A stretch of DNA of 64,000 nt from Azonexus fungiphilus (GCF_003634965.1 NZ_RBXP01000014.1:302652-366651); one strand, 5' to 3'; shown: positions 38,910-49,613, counted from the first letter of the stretch. Notes: generated by a model not told the origin, from the letters alone. Program-made: numbers and translations.

Positions 38910-39443
38910 TCAGCCTGCCGCCAGCGCCGGTTCGGGGCGTTCGGCGAAGGCCGACAAGGTGGCCAGCTCGTCGACCGAGAGCACGCGTCCCATGTCGAGC
39001 AGGATCACGAAGCGGCCGGCGATCTTGCCCATGCCGGAAATGAAGTCGGCGCGAATGCGCGCGCCGAAAGCCGGCGGCGGCTCGATTTCGGCCTGCGGGA
39101 TCTCGAGGACCTCGCTCACCGTATCGACGACGATACCGATGACCTGGTGGTCGTCGGCGGCGCCGAGTTCGATGATCACGATGCAGGTGCGCCGGGTGAC
39201 CTCGGTGGCCGGCGCGCCGAAGCGCGCCTTCAGGTCGATCACCGGCACCACCGCGCCGCGCAGGTTGATGACGCCGCGAATGCTGGGCGGCATCATCGGC
39301 ACGGTGGTGATCTGGCCGAATTCGATGATTTCCTTGACGCTCAGGGTCTCGACGGCAAACATCTCGCCGCCGAGGGTGAAGGTCAGGTACTGGCGCGGCT
39401 CGGCCGGCTGTGCCGCGGTTGCAGTGGGCGCGGGCGAATGCAT
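38910..39443 (-). CDS. cheW: chemotaxis coupling protein CheW
   Basis: 177 residues with the CheW-fold pattern YLTFTLGGEMFAVET, then MMPPSIRGVINLRGAVVPVIDLKARFG, and a conserved GIVVDTVSEVLEI. About 18 extra N-terminal residues are disordered. It bridges receptors and CheA. It follows the membrane receptor gene with 3 bp between them. Confidence 0.95.
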   Translation of the reverse strand: MHSPAPTATAAQPAEPRQYLTFTLGGEMFAVETLSVKEIIEFGQITTVPMMPPSIRGVINLRGAVVPVIDLKARFGAPATEVTRRTCIVIIELGAADDHQVIGIVVDTVSEVLEIPQAEIEPPPAFGARIRADFISGMGKIAGRFVILLDMGRVLSVDELATLSAFAERPEPALAAG

Positions 39444-39446
39444 GGC

Positions 39447-41051
39447 TCAGCCCTCGAACTGGACGAAATCGGCATGGCTGAACACCGCCGCCTTGCCCTT
39501 GCCCCTGGCCGGCGATTCCTGACGCAGCGCGCGGCTGCCGGTGTCGCGCGGACCGGTGTTGCCGACCCGGAAGAAGGACATCACCTGGGTCAGGCTTTCC
39601 GCCTGCGAGCTCATCTCCTCGGCGGTGGCAGCCAGTTCTTCAGAGGACGACGCGTTCTGCTGGGTGGCCTGGCTGAGCTGGGCCATCGCGGCGTTGATCT
39701 GGCCGACACCGGAGCTTTGCTCGTCGGAGGCCGAGGTGATTTCCTGGACCAGGTCGGAGGTCTTGGTGATGGTCGGGATGATCACCTCGAACAGGTCGCC
39801 GGCGCGCTCGGCCAGGGCCACGCTGCTCTTGGCGGTTTCGCTGATTTCCTGGGCGGCGATCTGGCTGCGCTCGGCCAGCTTGCGCACTTCGGCGGCGACC
39901 ACCGCGAAGCCCTTGCCGTGCTCGCCGGCGCGGGCCGCTTCGATGGCGGCGTTGAGGGCGAGCAGGTTGGTCTGGTAGGCGATGTCGTCGACGATGCCGA
40001 TCTTGTCGGCGATGCTCTTCATCGCGGTGACCGTCGAGCGCACCGCTTCGCCGCCCTCGACGGCTTCCTTGGCGGCCTTGCTGGCCATGCCGTCGGTGAG
40101 CTTGGCGTTGTCGCTGTTCTGGGTCACCGAGGCGGCCATTTCTTCCATCGAGGCCGAGGTTTCCTCGACCGACGCAGCCTGCTCGGAAGACGATTGCGAC
40201 AGGCTCTGGGCGGTCGCCGACACTTCTTCCGAGGCGCTGGCCAGGGATTCGGCGGTGGCGCGGACTTCGGCGATGGTCGCCGTCAGCCGTTCGGCCATGT
40301 TGCGCAGGTTGAAGAGCAGGCTGCTGCTGTCGCCCGGCTTGGTGTCGACGCGGACGGTCAGGTCGCCTTCCGCCATCGATCGGAGAACGTTAGCAGCGTA
40401 ATCCGGTTCGCCGCCCAGCTGGCGCATCAGGCTGCGGGTGATCAGCAGGCCGATCAGGCTGACCGCGACCAGCGTGATCAGACCGGTGATGACGGATATC
40501 CATGTGGCGTTGGTTTCGGTGGTCAGGGCCTCCTCGGCGGCCTTCTTGCCGAGTTCGGCGTTGTACTGGCGATGCTCCTCGAAGGCATCCCACATGCGAC
40601 TCATCACACGCTGGTTGGCTATCACCAGATCGCGCGCTTCTTCCATCTTGTTGGCCCGCGAGAGGATCAGGACCTTCTCGCGCAACTGGTCGAAATCGGC
40701 CAGGGCGGCACGGTCCGCCGCCAGCAGGCTGCGGTCCTTGTCGTCGCTGAGCAGCGTTTCGTAAACCTTGAGCGCTTCATCGATATCCTTGCGGTAGCTG
40801 TTCATTCGTTCCTCGATGCCAGCCATCACCTTGTCGTCGGAGGCGGCAATGTGCTGCCAAAGTTGGGTGCGCATCGCCGCCATCGGCGCGAATGCATGGT
40901 CGATGGCGATCAGGCTGGGGACGGTGTTGGCGTTGCCGTAGTTGGCCGAATCGAACACCCGGTTCATCTGGGTCAGGCCGAGCGCGGCGAGGAGGACGAT
41001 GCCCAGTGCTGCCGAGAGCACGAGGAAGAGCATTTTTTTGGTGACGGTCAT
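39447..41051 (-). CDS. methyl-accepting chemotaxis protein with four-helix-bundle sensor
   Basis: 534 residues. Membrane segments lie at 6-28 and about 190-214. The periplasmic part between is an all-helical four-helix-bundle sensor. HAMP follows at about 215-268, then a signalling domain with [21 protein letters not shown] at the hairpin tip. The tail of about 40 residues has no CheR-tether pentapeptide. It is embedded between cheA and cheW, so it is probably a main receptor of this array. The ligand is unknown. Confidence 0.93.
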   Translation of the reverse strand: MTVTKKMLFLVLSAALGIVLLAALGLTQMNRVFDSANYGNANTVPSLIAIDHAFAPMAAMRTQLWQHIAASDDKVMAGIEERMNSYRKDIDEALKVYETLLSDDKDRSLLAADRAALADFDQLREKVLILSRANKMEEARDLVIANQRVMSRMWDAFEEHRQYNAELGKKAAEEALTTETNATWISVITGLITLVAVSLIGLLITRSLMRQLGGEPDYAANVLRSMAEGDLTVRVDTKPGDSSSLLFNLRNMAERLTATIAEVRATAESLASASEEVSATAQSLSQSSSEQAASVEETSASMEEMAASVTQNSDNAKLTDGMASKAAKEAVEGGEAVRSTVTAMKSIADKIGIVDDIAYQTNLLALNAAIEAARAGEHGKGFAVVAAEVRKLAERSQIAAQEISETAKSSVALAERAGDLFEVIIPTITKTSDLVQEITSASDEQSSGVGQINAAMAQLSQATQQNASSSEELAATAEEMSSQAESLTQVMSFFRVGNTGPRDTGSRALRQESPARGKGKAAVFSHADFVQFEG

Positions 41052-41124
41052 GATGGGTCTCCGTGGAGGAAGGGGCGCCGCTGGCGGCGTGCAATGATGG
41101 AAAGGGCTGCTGGGGGGGGCTGGC

Positions 41125-43269
41125 TCAGGTACTGCCGGTGGTGCATGTTTCGGTGCTGCCGGCTGCTGCCGGCTGGCTTTGCCGGGTGACCTGCCTGACC
41201 AGGCCCGGGATGTCGAGGATCAGCGCGACTTCGCCGCTGCCCAGGATGGTCGAACCGCCGATGCCGCGGATCTGGCTGAAGACCTTGCCGAGCGGCTTGA
41301 TCACGGTCTGGAACTCGCCCATCAGGCGATCGACGACGAGGCCGGCGCGTTGTCCGGCGTACTGGACGACAACGATGTTCTCGCGGACGGGCGGCGGGGC
41401 GTCGATTTCGAACTGCTCGCGCAGGCGGATGAAGGGCAGCACGCCGCCGCGCAGGTTCAGGTAGTTGGCACTGTCATGCCGTGGGTCGAGGTTGTTCGGC
41501 AGTTCGATGCACTCGAGCACCATGTCGAGCGGCAGCACGTAGGCGGCGTTGCCGACGCCGACCATGAAGCCGTCGATGATCGCCAGCGTCAGCGGCAGGC
41601 GGATGCGTACCGTGGTGCCGACGCCCTCGACGCTTTCGATGTCGACGGTGCCGCGCAGCGCCATGATGTTGCGCTTGACCACGTCCATGCCGACGCCGCG
41701 GCCGGAGAGCTTGCTCACCTGTTCGGCGGTGGAGAAGCCCGGCTCGAAGACGAGGTTGAAGATTTCCTTGTCGGACAGGACCTGGCTCTCGCCGATCAGG
41801 CCGCGTTCGATCGCCTTCCTGAGGATCCGTTCCTTGTTCAGGCCGCCGCCGTCGTCGCTGACTTCGATGACGATGCTGCCGGATTCGTGGAAGGCGTTGA
41901 GCCGGAGTTGCCCGGTCGCCGGCTTGCCCCGTGCCAGGCGGACCTCGGCGGGTTCGATGCCGTGATCCATCGAATTGCGGACGATGTGGGTCAGCGGGTC
42001 GCCGATCTTCTCGACGACGGTCTTGTCGAGTTCGGTATCGCCGCCGCGGATGTCGAGCGCGATGTCCTTGCCGATTTCCTTGGCGACGTCCCTGACCACC
42101 CGCCGGAAACGGTTGAAGGTGGCGCCGATCTGCACCATGCGCAGGGTCAGTGCCGAGTCGCGGACGTCCTCGACCAGCCGCGAGACCAGGGTCGTCGCCT
42201 CGATCAGCGCCGGCAGCTTGGAGTTGCGTGCGACCATGCTGGCGCCGGCGCCGGCGATGATCAGTTCGCCGACCAGGTTGATCAGTTGGTCGAGCTTGCC
42301 GGCATCGACCCGGATCAGGCTGTTTTCGGCGGTGCGGGTTTCCTTCGCCGAGTTTTCGGCCGGTTCGCTGCCGCCGGCTTCGGCTTCGACCGCGGCCTCG
42401 CTCGTCGGCGCCTCGGCGTCGAGGGCGGCCACTTCGGCGGCGCTCAGGCTGCCCAGGGCGAGCAGGATGTCGCGCATGCCGACATCCTTGTCCAGGGCTT
42501 CGAGCATCCGGCGGTAGTCGTCGAGCGGTGCGTGCGGCGCCAGCAGGTGGATCAGGCAGTCGTCGCGGATGAACTCGAAGGCGCCGTCGATGTCCGTCGC
42601 CGCCCTGTCGCTGGCGAAGGCGATCTCGAAGCCGAGGTAGCAGGCCTCCGGGTCGATTTCGGCGAGCATCGGGGTGGCGTCGGTGATGCTGCGGATGGCG
42701 CTGATTTCGCCCAGCGTTGCCAGGTAGCGCAGGATCGAGGCCGGGTCCATGCCATGACGCAGGACATCCGGGCCGAAGCGCAGGGAAATGTGCCAGCGCG
42801 GCGAGTCGACCGTGCACTGCCCGGTATGGGCTGCCGGTACCTCGGCGCGTACCGTCGCCGGGCTGGCATGCGCGGTCGCGAGATAGGCTTCCAGCTGCTC
42901 GAGCAGGGCCTGGCCGCCGGCCTTGACCGTGGCGTCCGGGCTGCCCTGGGCGGCCAGCAGTTCGATCAGCTGTCCGAGGTGGTCGCCGGCTTGCAGCAGC
43001 AGGGCGCCGAGGCCCGGGTCGAGCGCGATTTCGTTGTTGCGGACGCGGTCGAGCACGCTCTCGGCAACGTGGGTGAAGGCGACGATGTGGTCGAGCCCGA
43101 ACAGGCCGGCACTGCCCTTGATGGTGTGGGCGGCGCGGAAGATGGCATTGATCGTTTCCGGGTCGTTCGGCCGGCTTTCCATGTCGAGCAGGGCTTCTTC
43201 CATCTGCAGCAGCAGTTCCCGGCTTTCGGCGATGAAGGTCTGCAGGGGGTCGTCGTGTTCGGTGCTCAT
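41125..43269 (-). CDS. cheA: chemotaxis histidine kinase CheA
   Basis: 714 residues. The N-terminal Hpt domain has the phospho-accepting H48 in [15 protein letters not shown] second N-terminal region of about 200 residues is unassigned. The dimerisation domain has LRMVQIG. The ATPase has [19 protein letters not shown] and GRGVGMDVV. The C terminus is a CheW-like regulatory domain. It phosphorylates CheY and CheB. Its start overlaps the STAS gene stop by ATGA. Confidence 0.96.
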   Translation of the reverse strand: MSTEHDDPLQTFIAESRELLLQMEEALLDMESRPNDPETINAIFRAAHTIKGSAGLFGLDHIVAFTHVAESVLDRVRNNEIALDPGLGALLLQAGDHLGQLIELLAAQGSPDATVKAGGQALLEQLEAYLATAHASPATVRAEVPAAHTGQCTVDSPRWHISLRFGPDVLRHGMDPASILRYLATLGEISAIRSITDATPMLAEIDPEACYLGFEIAFASDRAATDIDGAFEFIRDDCLIHLLAPHAPLDDYRRMLEALDKDVGMRDILLALGSLSAAEVAALDAEAPTSEAAVEAEAGGSEPAENSAKETRTAENSLIRVDAGKLDQLINLVGELIIAGAGASMVARNSKLPALIEATTLVSRLVEDVRDSALTLRMVQIGATFNRFRRVVRDVAKEIGKDIALDIRGGDTELDKTVVEKIGDPLTHIVRNSMDHGIEPAEVRLARGKPATGQLRLNAFHESGSIVIEVSDDGGGLNKERILRKAIERGLIGESQVLSDKEIFNLVFEPGFSTAEQVSKLSGRGVGMDVVKRNIMALRGTVDIESVEGVGTTVRIRLPLTLAIIDGFMVGVGNAAYVLPLDMVLECIELPNNLDPRHDSANYLNLRGGVLPFIRLREQFEIDAPPPVRENIVVVQYAGQRAGLVVDRLMGEFQTVIKPLGKVFSQIRGIGGSTILGSGEVALILDIPGLVRQVTRQSQPAAAGSTETCTTGST

Positions 43270-43586
43270 TGTCCGCTCTCGCTTTCCTGGTCAAGTGCGT
43301 CGGTCGTCAGTTGCGCGTCGAGGCGGAGCAGATCGAACAGTCCGCGGACCGCGGCGCTCGGATTCGCCAGCTCGAGCTGGCGGCCTTCGCCGCTGGCCTG
43401 GCGCTTGGCCGCCAGCAGCAGTTGCAGGCCGGCGCTGTCGATTTCGGCGACCTCGGCGAGTTGCAGCCGGAGGTCGTCGGTGCCGGCCATTTCGCCGATC
43501 AGGCGGTCGCGCCATTCGCTGGCGGTATAGATCGTCAGTTCGCCGCTGACGGTGATGTCACGGCTGCTGCGGGCGGATTCGTTCAT
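43266..43586 (-). CDS. STAS-domain protein of the che operon
   Basis: 106 residues from an ATG with a strong GAGGAGGAG site 4-5 bases upstream. The STAS fold is shown by the EIDSAGLQLLLAAKR segment with the phosphorylatable serine S51. Such proteins are anti-sigma-factor antagonists in other systems. Within che operons of this type they may be alternative phospho-targets or scaffold parts, but the partner is not known. It is coupled to cheA by a 4-bp overlap. Confidence 0.85.
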   Translation of the reverse strand: MNESARSSRDITVSGELTIYTASEWRDRLIGEMAGTDDLRLQLAEVAEIDSAGLQLLLAAKRQASGEGRQLELANPSAAVRGLFDLLRLDAQLTTDALDQESESGQ

Positions 43587-43609
43587 GATCGCTCCTCCTC
43601 GGGTGGGGT

Positions 43610-43978
43610 TCAGGGCAGGATCAGCTTGCCGACCGCGGTCAGCATCTGCGCCGGCTGGAAGGGCTTGACCACCCAGGCCTTGGCGCCGGCGGCCTGGCCG
43701 GCCTGCTTCTTGGCGTCGCCGGCCTCGGTGGTGAGCATGATCACCGGGGTGAACTTGTAGGCCGGCAGTTGCTTGCTTTCCTTGACGAACGTGATGCCGT
43801 CCATGTTGGGCATGTTCACGTCGCTGATGATCAGGTGGATCTTGCGACCGTCGAGTTTCTTCAATCCGTCGACGCCGTCGCATGCCTCGATCACGTCGTA
43901 GCCGGCGCCCTTGAGGGCGATGCTGACGACTTGCCGCAGCGACGCGGAGTCATCGACGATCAGGATGGTCTTGGCCAT
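43610..43978 (-). CDS. cheY: CheY-type single-domain response regulator
   Basis: 122 residues from the ATG at 43978, chosen because GGAG sits about 8 bases upstream; an earlier ATG at 43993 would place this site inside the gene. Receiver residues are present: D9/D10, phospho-acceptor D53 in LIISDVNMPNMDG, the threonine in MLTTEA and the lysine in VVKPF. It is probably the output regulator that binds the flagellar switch, or a pathway-specific CheY. Confidence 0.92.
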   Translation of the reverse strand: MAKTILIVDDSASLRQVVSIALKGAGYDVIEACDGVDGLKKLDGRKIHLIISDVNMPNMDGITFVKESKQLPAYKFTPVIMLTTEAGDAKKQAGQAAGAKAWVVKPFQPAQMLTAVGKLILP

Positions 43979-43993
43979 GGTTTTCTCCGTCAT

Positions 43994-45172
43994 TCAAAAA
44001 AAGGTGATGTCGTCGGCGTCGGAGCCCTGGTTGGCGCCGCCGCCGGCATGCAGGCGGTGCTGCTCCGGGGTGGTGAATTGCCGGGCCATGTCGTTCAACC
44101 AGGCAGAGGCGTCGAGCTGGCCGGCCGGACGTCCGGCGGCAACCTCGCCGCTGGCCAGCCGCAGGCGTTCCTCGAGCTGGCGCAAGTCGATGCGGACATG
44201 GTCGAGAATCTGGCCGACCCGGTCCTGGAACTGCAGGGCGACCAGCACGTCGCCGATTTCATGGCCGATGTGTTCGCCCTGGCGGGTCAGGGCACTGGCG
44301 TTGTCGACCAGGACCTCGGCGGCATCGCGGAAGCGCGTCACGACCTCGCCGATATGGGTGCCGGCGTCGTCGATCAGGCGCAGCTCCTCTGCGGCGTACT
44401 GCTGCGAACTGGCCAGCGTCGTGCCGATGCCTTGATTGACGACGGCGACGGTCTCCGCGATCTTGCGGCCGGTCTCGCCGGAGAGCGACGACAGCTTGCG
44501 TACCTCGTCGGCGACGACGGCGAAGCCGCGGCCGGCTTCGCCGGCCCGGGCCGCTTCGATGGCGGCGTTGAGGGCGAGCAGGTTGGTCTGCTTGGCGATT
44601 TCGCCGACATCGCGGGCCATCGATTCGAGTTCGCTGGTCATCGCTGAAAGTTCGCGCACCTGCTGCAGCAAGGCATCCTTGTTGGCCAGCGTGCCTTGCA
44701 GGCTGGCGATGATCCCGTTCAATTCGGCTTCGCTGTCGGCCAGCAGGCTGACCAGATCGACCCCCTCGCCCGAGCGGGCCGAGGCGACGGCCTTCTGGAC
44801 GCCTTCGGAGAGGCTGGCGAAGCGCTGGCTGAGCGCGGTGATCGATTCCTCGGTCTGGCGGTGCACGATGTCGATCTGGCTGGCCCAGAGCGGCAGGACT
44901 TCGACGCACAGTTCATCGAGCCCCTGCAGGCGGGCAGCGACGGTCGCTTCGCGGGTCGCCTGCTGCGCGGCCTGCAATGCTTCGTCCCAGGCAGCGCGCT
45001 GGCGTGTGTCGGCATGGCGCAGCCAGGCCGCCCCGATGACCGTTGCCAGAATCATGACGGCGATGCCGCCGAGCGCCGGTAGCGTCCACCCGAAGCCGTA
45101 AAGGCCGATCGCGCAGCCGGCCAGCAGGGGAAGCGCCAGCGGGGCGAGGGGGCGCGTTTGCGGGGCAGTCAT
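43994..45172 (-). CDS. methyl-accepting chemotaxis-type signalling protein without HAMP, DDITFF tail
   Basis: 392 residues from an ATG with GGAG upstream, overlapping the previous stop by ATGA. Two adjacent hydrophobic segments lie near residues 10-52, followed by a helical region. The receptor signalling hairpin follows ([32 protein letters not shown]). There is no periplasmic sensor and no HAMP. The C terminus after residue 350 is low-complexity and ends DDITFF. It may be a scaffold or stress-responsive coupler in the array. The tail resembles a short peptide for docking a response regulator, but that is inference. Confidence 0.8.
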   Translation of the reverse strand: MTAPQTRPLAPLALPLLAGCAIGLYGFGWTLPALGGIAVMILATVIGAAWLRHADTRQRAAWDEALQAAQQATREATVAARLQGLDELCVEVLPLWASQIDIVHRQTEESITALSQRFASLSEGVQKAVASARSGEGVDLVSLLADSEAELNGIIASLQGTLANKDALLQQVRELSAMTSELESMARDVGEIAKQTNLLALNAAIEAARAGEAGRGFAVVADEVRKLSSLSGETGRKIAETVAVVNQGIGTTLASSQQYAAEELRLIDDAGTHIGEVVTRFRDAAEVLVDNASALTRQGEHIGHEIGDVLVALQFQDRVGQILDHVRIDLRQLEERLRLASGEVAAGRPAGQLDASAWLNDMARQFTTPEQHRLHAGGGANQGSDADDITFF

Positions 45173-45765
45173 GCTTTTCTCCGATGGTTCTGGCGCCCCT
45201 GGCGGAAGGCGCGGATCAGTCCCTGCATCTCGTCGCGCGCCGGCGGCTTGCCGAGCAGGACGAATTCGCCGGGCAGGTGCCGGCATTGGTCGGCGATGGC
45301 GGCAGGGTCGCTGGCCAGGGCGATGAGCAGGGTGCCGCCGCGCGGACGGTCGCCCTGGTGGTCGCCGAGCGCGGCGAGATCGAGCCCGTCGATGTCGGCA
45401 ATGACCACGTCCGGCGTTTCGTCGCCGAGGCTGAGCAGGCTTTCGAAGGCGTTCTGGGAGAGCTGGACCTTGCATTCCGGGAACAGCTCGCGCAGCACTT
45501 CGCCGAGTGCTTCGCGTTCCGCCTGGTTGCCTTCGATGATCAGGATGGCGAGACGACGGTCGTCGTGCGCGCCGTCGTTGTCGTGCCGCGCGTCGAGAAC
45601 CTGGTTGATCGAACTGCGCAGGATGCGGCGATGTCCCCCCGGCGTCTTCCAGGCTTCGAGCATGCCGTTCTCGACCCAGAGCTGGGCAGCGCGCACGCTG
45701 ATGCCGAGCAATCTGGCGGCTTCAGTGGTGGAGCAGGTATCGGGAATGGAGTTTGGCGTTTTCAT
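45169..45765 (-). CDS. HTH (excisionase/MerR-like) plus degenerate receiver, head of che operon
   Basis: 198 residues from the ATG at 45765. Residues 8-55 form an excisionase/MerR-type helix-turn-helix ([22 protein letters not shown], then GGHRRI). The rest has receiver fold traits: ILIIEGNQ replaces the usual double aspartate, while VVIADIDG and LLGKP keep the central aspartate and lysine. It is likely a transcription factor of the che operon, with altered or absent phosphorylation. It overlaps the MCP-like gene by 4 bp. Confidence 0.78.
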   Translation of the reverse strand: MKTPNSIPDTCSTTEAARLLGISVRAAQLWVENGMLEAWKTPGGHRRILRSSINQVLDARHDNDGAHDDRRLAILIIEGNQAEREALGEVLRELFPECKVQLSQNAFESLLSLGDETPDVVIADIDGLDLAALGDHQGDRPRGGTLLIALASDPAAIADQCRHLPGEFVLLGKPPARDEMQGLIRAFRQGRQNHRRKA

Positions 45766-45787
45766 GGCATCTGCTGAGGTTTTTGCA

Positions 45788-45819
45788 GATATTGCCAGAT
45801 TTGTAGTTGTTGTCAACTA
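45788..45819 (-). promoter_or_regulatory. candidate che operon promoter and operator
   Basis: On the minus strand TTGACA (45816-45811) precedes AATATC (45793-45788) by 17 bases. The -35 overlaps the palindrome TAGTTG-TTGT-CAACTA (45804-45819). The region is AT-rich and 23 bp upstream of the HTH gene, so binding by that protein is plausible. The -10 match is weak. Confidence 0.4.
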
Positions 45820-45880
45820 ATTTGTTTTATTTGTTGTTTGGTTGTTAATTTTGCTGTTTGTGGTTTTTGAGCGCCCAAAG

Positions 45881-45905
45881 AAAAACCCGCCTGGCGGCGG
45901 GTTTT
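45881..45905 (-). terminator. terminator after the OsmC-family gene
   Basis: Perfect arms AAAACCCGCC (45882-45891) and GGCGGGTTTT (45896-45905) with a 4-nt loop, followed on the minus strand by a T run. Confidence 0.8.
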
Positions 45906-45923
45906 CGGGGCGGGAGGAGGGGC

Positions 45924-46301
45924 TCAGGCTTCGGCGACCTGGAACTCGATGGTCGGTCCGTCCATGACCACTTCCTTGACGGCACAGTGGGCGATGCTTT
46001 CGAGGATCGCCGCCTTCTGCCCGGCGGTGAATTGTTCCGGGAAGCGCACTTCGGTCTTGAACCTGGCCAGCGTCAGCGGTCCCTTGGGCCCGGCGAAGGG
46101 CTTGCAGTCGATGGCGATGCCTTCGGCCGAGATGCCGAGTTCCTTGCACGCCTTCTTGGCATAGACGGCGGCACAGGCGGCCAGGGTGGCGTAGAAGCCC
46201 TCGAGCGGGTTCATCAGGCTGCCGTTGAGGGCGAAGGTGGTTTCGTGCTTGCCGGTGCTGACCTTGATCAGGGGCGTGCTGTCGACGACGGTGCTGTACA
46301 T
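45924..46301 (-). CDS. OsmC/Ohr-family protein
   Basis: 125 residues of the OsmC fold, with NPLEGFYATLAACAAVYAKK carrying the first cysteine and HCAVKE the second. The cysteines fit the peroxidatic/resolving pair of hydroperoxide reductases, though the small size and spacing are closer to uncharacterised OsmC-like proteins. It stands alone, 100 bp from argH on the same strand, with its own terminator. Confidence 0.8.
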   Translation of the reverse strand: MYSTVVDSTPLIKVSTGKHETTFALNGSLMNPLEGFYATLAACAAVYAKKACKELGISAEGIAIDCKPFAGPKGPLTLARFKTEVRFPEQFTAGQKAAILESIAHCAVKEVVMDGPTIEFQVAEA

Positions 46302-46401
46302 GCTGTTCTGCCTTGGGTTATTGATATCCGCTTATATATTAAACCTCTAATATGGTGCGGCGCAACAAGGCCTGCCGCCGGCCGTGGCCGGCGGCGGTCG
46401 A

Positions 46402-47790
46402 TCAGCCGAGGCGCTTGCGGGCGCGGACGATGGCGGCGCGGACCTGGTCCGGCGCCGTGCCGCCGATGTGATTGCGCGAGGCCAGCGAGCCTTCCACGGT
46501 CAACACCGAAAAAACGTCATTTTCGATCAGCGGCGAGAACTGCTGCAGTTCTTCCAGCGTCAGCTGCGGCAGGTCGACGCCCTTGAACTCGGCCGCCTTG
46601 ACAGCATGGCCGACGGCTTCATGGGCGTCGCGGAAGGGCAGGCCCTTCTTGGTCAGGTAGTCGGCGAGGTCGGTGGCGGTGGCGAAACCCTGGGTCAGCG
46701 CGGCCTTCATGTTGTCGGCGCGCACCGTGATGCCGCCGGCCATGTCGGCGAAGATGCGCAGCGTGTCGGTGACGGTGTCGACGGCATCGAACAGCGGTTC
46801 CTTGTCTTCCTGGTTGTCCTTGTTGTAGGCCAGCGGCTGCGACTTCATCAGGGTGAGCAGGCTCATCAACTGGCCATAGACGCGGCCGGTCTTGCCGCGG
46901 GCCAGTTCCGGCACGTCCGGGTTCTTCTTCTGCGGCATGATCGACGAGCCGGTGCAGAAGCGGTCGGCGATCTGGATGAAGCCGACGCGCGGGCTCATCC
47001 ACATCACCAGCTCTTCCGACAGGCGGCTGATGTGCATCATGAGCAGGGCGCAGGCCGAGGTGAATTCGATGGCGAAGTCACGATCCGAGACGGCATCGAG
47101 CGAGTTCTCGCAGACGCCTTCGAAGCCCAGTTGCTCGGCGACGAATTCACGGTCGATCGGGTAGGTGGTGCCGGCCAGTGCGGCCGAACCGAGCGGCAGG
47201 CGGGCGACGCGCTTGCGGCAGTCGGCGAAGCGCTCGCTGTCGCGGCCGAACATCTCGAAATAGGCCAGCATGTGGTGGCCGAAGGTCACCGGCTGGGCGA
47301 CCTGCAGATGCGTGAAGCCGGGCATCGGCGTCGCCGCTTCCTTTTCGGCCAGGTCGACCAGCGCGCTGCGGAAGGCCTTCAGCAGCAGCTGGATGTCGTC
47401 GATCGCGTCGCGCAGGTAGAGGCGGATGTCGGTCGCCACCTGGTCGTTGCGCGAGCGGCCGGTGTGCAGGCGCTTGCCGGCGTCGCCGACCAGCGCAGTG
47501 AGGCGCTTCTCGATATTGAGGTGCACGTCTTCCAGGTCGAGCGACCATTCGAACTTGCCCGATTCGATCTCTTCGGTGACGATGGCCATGCCGCGCTCGA
47601 TGTCGGCCAGGTCGGCGGCGGCGATGATGCCCTGTTTGGCGAGCATGCGCGCGTGCGCCAGCGAACCGCGGATGTCCTGGCGCCACATGCGCTGGTCGAA
47701 GTCGACCGAGGCCGTGTAGCGTTTGACGAGATCGGAGACCGGCTCGGAGAAGCGGCCGGCCCAGGTGTATTGATTGGCGTTGGAAGTCAT
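46402..47790 (-). CDS. argH: argininosuccinate lyase
   Basis: 462 residues, the usual length, with the fumarase-superfamily signature [12 protein letters not shown] near residue 275 carrying the catalytic serine loop, plus THLQVAQPV near 155. It cleaves argininosuccinate to arginine and fumarate in the cytoplasm. It is transcribed divergently from the AlgZ-type kinase gene. Confidence 0.97.
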   Translation of the reverse strand: MTSNANQYTWAGRFSEPVSDLVKRYTASVDFDQRMWRQDIRGSLAHARMLAKQGIIAAADLADIERGMAIVTEEIESGKFEWSLDLEDVHLNIEKRLTALVGDAGKRLHTGRSRNDQVATDIRLYLRDAIDDIQLLLKAFRSALVDLAEKEAATPMPGFTHLQVAQPVTFGHHMLAYFEMFGRDSERFADCRKRVARLPLGSAALAGTTYPIDREFVAEQLGFEGVCENSLDAVSDRDFAIEFTSACALLMMHISRLSEELVMWMSPRVGFIQIADRFCTGSSIMPQKKNPDVPELARGKTGRVYGQLMSLLTLMKSQPLAYNKDNQEDKEPLFDAVDTVTDTLRIFADMAGGITVRADNMKAALTQGFATATDLADYLTKKGLPFRDAHEAVGHAVKAAEFKGVDLPQLTLEELQQFSPLIENDVFSVLTVEGSLASRNHIGGTAPDQVRAAIVRARKRLG

Positions 47791-47806
47791 GACTGTGGTC
47801 TAGAAT
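47780..47806 (+). promoter_or_regulatory. weak candidate promoter for the AlgZ-type kinase
   Basis: TTGGAA (47780-47785) and TAGAAT (47801-47806) are 15 bases apart, 42 bp before the start at 47848. The short spacer makes this tentative. Confidence 0.3.
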
Positions 47807-47847
47807 TGGGCAGATCGGCGACGAATTTCAGGGAAACCCGCACGAAG

Positions 47848-48861
47848 ATGACAAGTATACGGCACTTTCCGGCCACTCACCCCTTGCCCGACTGGCGCAA
47901 TTTCGGGGTCATGCTGCGCGTGCTGCTCGGGGTCAATGCGCTGGCCGCGCTGGCGGCGCTGGTGCGGGCCCCCGACCTGGCCGGCTGGCCGGCACAGTTC
48001 ATCGACCTGGCTTCGGTCGTCGAGCCGCTGATGCTGATCGGCCTCGGCCTCCTGTCGCTGGTCCGCGACCAGCTGTGGCGCCTGCGCCTGCGCAGCGGCC
48101 AGGCCTGTGTGCTCGGGCTGGCGGCGAGCCTGGCGGCGGCGCTCTACGGCTACGCCTGGTCGCTCGCCCTGGTTGACGGCGGCGGCGTGCTGCGCGGCGT
48201 GCTGCTGGCCGTGGCGACGACGGCTTTGCTGCTGCTTTACTTCGAACTGCGCGCCCGGGCCTTGTCGCCGGCCCAGGCCGAGGCGCGGCTGGCGGCGCTG
48301 AACGCGCGGATCCGGCCGCATTTCCTGTTCAACTCGCTGAACGCGGTGCTCTCGCTGATCCGTGCCCGGCCGCAGCAGGCCGAGGCGGCGCTCGAATCGC
48401 TGTCCGACCTGTTCCGCGCGGCGATGCGCGATCCGGCCGAGCTGGTCAGCCTTGCCGACGAGATCGCGCTCGGTCGCCAGTACCTCGAGCTCGAGCAATT
48501 GCGCCTGGGCGAGCGTCTGACGGTCGACTGGCAAATTGGCCAAATTTCCCTGGGCCTGCCGATCCCGCCGCTGATGCTGCAGCCGCTGCTGGAAAATGCC
48601 GTCTATCACGGCATCGAACCGTCGCCGAGCGGCGGCACGATCCGCATCGAGATCGCCCGGCGTGGCGACGAACTGGAAATCCGCATCGCCAATCCGACCG
48701 CCGGTCGGCCGGCGCATGCCGTCGGCAACCAGATGGCGCTGGCCAACATCCGCGAGCGGCTGGCGCTGTATTACGATCTCGAGGCGCGGCTCGAGAGCGA
48801 AGTCGCCGATCACCGCTACGAGGTCCGCATCGTCCTGCCATGCCAACGCAAGCACCGCTGA
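47848..48861 (+). CDS. LytS/AlgZ-type sensor histidine kinase
   Basis: 337 residues from the ATG at 47848; the longer upstream reading is antisense to argH. Four membrane segments occupy residues 20-125. The His_kinase domain has RIRPHFLFNSLNAVLSLI, where the histidine is phosphorylated, and LQPLLENAVYHGIEP for ATP binding, followed by ANIRERL. It overlaps its response regulator gene by 22 bp. In related bacteria this AlgZ/AlgR-like pair controls surface polysaccharide or pili; the target here is unknown. Confidence 0.9.
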   Translation: MTSIRHFPATHPLPDWRNFGVMLRVLLGVNALAALAALVRAPDLAGWPAQFIDLASVVEPLMLIGLGLLSLVRDQLWRLRLRSGQACVLGLAASLAAALYGYAWSLALVDGGGVLRGVLLAVATTALLLLYFELRARALSPAQAEARLAALNARIRPHFLFNSLNAVLSLIRARPQQAEAALESLSDLFRAAMRDPAELVSLADEIALGRQYLELEQLRLGERLTVDWQIGQISLGLPIPPLMLQPLLENAVYHGIEPSPSGGTIRIEIARRGDELEIRIANPTAGRPAHAVGNQMALANIRERLALYYDLEARLESEVADHRYEVRIVLPCQRKHR

Positions 48862-49613
48862 AGCTCCTGCTCGTCGACGACGAGCCGCTCGCCCGCGAGC
48901 GGCTGCGCGCGCTGCTCGGCGACATCGCCGGCCAGTGCCCGGTGGCGATCGCCGGCGAGGCCGGCAACGGCCTGCAGGCGCTCGAGTTCCTGCGCAGCCA
49001 GGCGGTCGACGTGGTCCTTTCCGACATCCGCATGCCCGGCATGGACGGCATCGAACTGGCCAGCCACCTCGGCCGCCTGGCCCATCCGCCGGCGGTGATC
49101 TTCACCACGGCCTACGACAACTATGCGGTCCAGGCTTTCGACCTCAACGCCGTCGACTACCTGATGAAGCCGGTGCGCGCGCAGCGCCTGCTCGCCGCGC
49201 TGCAGAAGCTGCCCGAGCGGCCGCCGGCGGCCGGTCTGCTGGCCGGCATCGGCCTGACCGTGCGCGGCGGCGGTCGCAGTCATCTCTCCTGCCACGAGCG
49301 CGGCCGCCTGCTGCTGGTGCCGGTGGCCGAAGTGCTCTACTTCAAGGCCGATCTCAAATATGTGACGGCGCGCACCGTCGACCGTGAATACCTGCTCGAC
49401 GAATCGCTGACCCAGCTTGAACAGGAATTCCCCGAGCGTTTCCTGCGCCTGCACCGGGCGGTGCTGGTGGCGCGGACGGCCCTGGCCGGCTTCGAGAAGG
49501 CCGCCGGCGACGATGCCGAGGCCTATGGCTGGGCCCTGCTGCGCGGGGTGCCGGAGCGTCTGCCGGTGAGCCGTCGTCAGTGGGCGGCGGCGCGCGGCGA
49601 GCTGACCGGTTAG
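48840..49613 (+). CDS. LytTR-family response regulator (AlgR-like)
   Basis: 257 residues. The receiver has LLVDDEP, a phosphorylated aspartate in VVLSDIRMPGMDG and the lysine in YLMKPV. The C-terminal LytTR DNA-binding domain includes GRLLLVPVAEVLYFKAD and FLRLHRAVLV. It is the partner of the overlapping AlgZ-type kinase. Its stop is within the 3' end of the convergent receiver gene (4-bp overlap). Confidence 0.92.
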   Translation: MPTQAPLKLLLVDDEPLARERLRALLGDIAGQCPVAIAGEAGNGLQALEFLRSQAVDVVLSDIRMPGMDGIELASHLGRLAHPPAVIFTTAYDNYAVQAFDLNAVDYLMKPVRAQRLLAALQKLPERPPAAGLLAGIGLTVRGGGRSHLSCHERGRLLLVPVAEVLYFKADLKYVTARTVDREYLLDESLTQLEQEFPERFLRLHRAVLVARTALAGFEKAAGDDAEAYGWALLRGVPERLPVSRRQWAAARGELTG

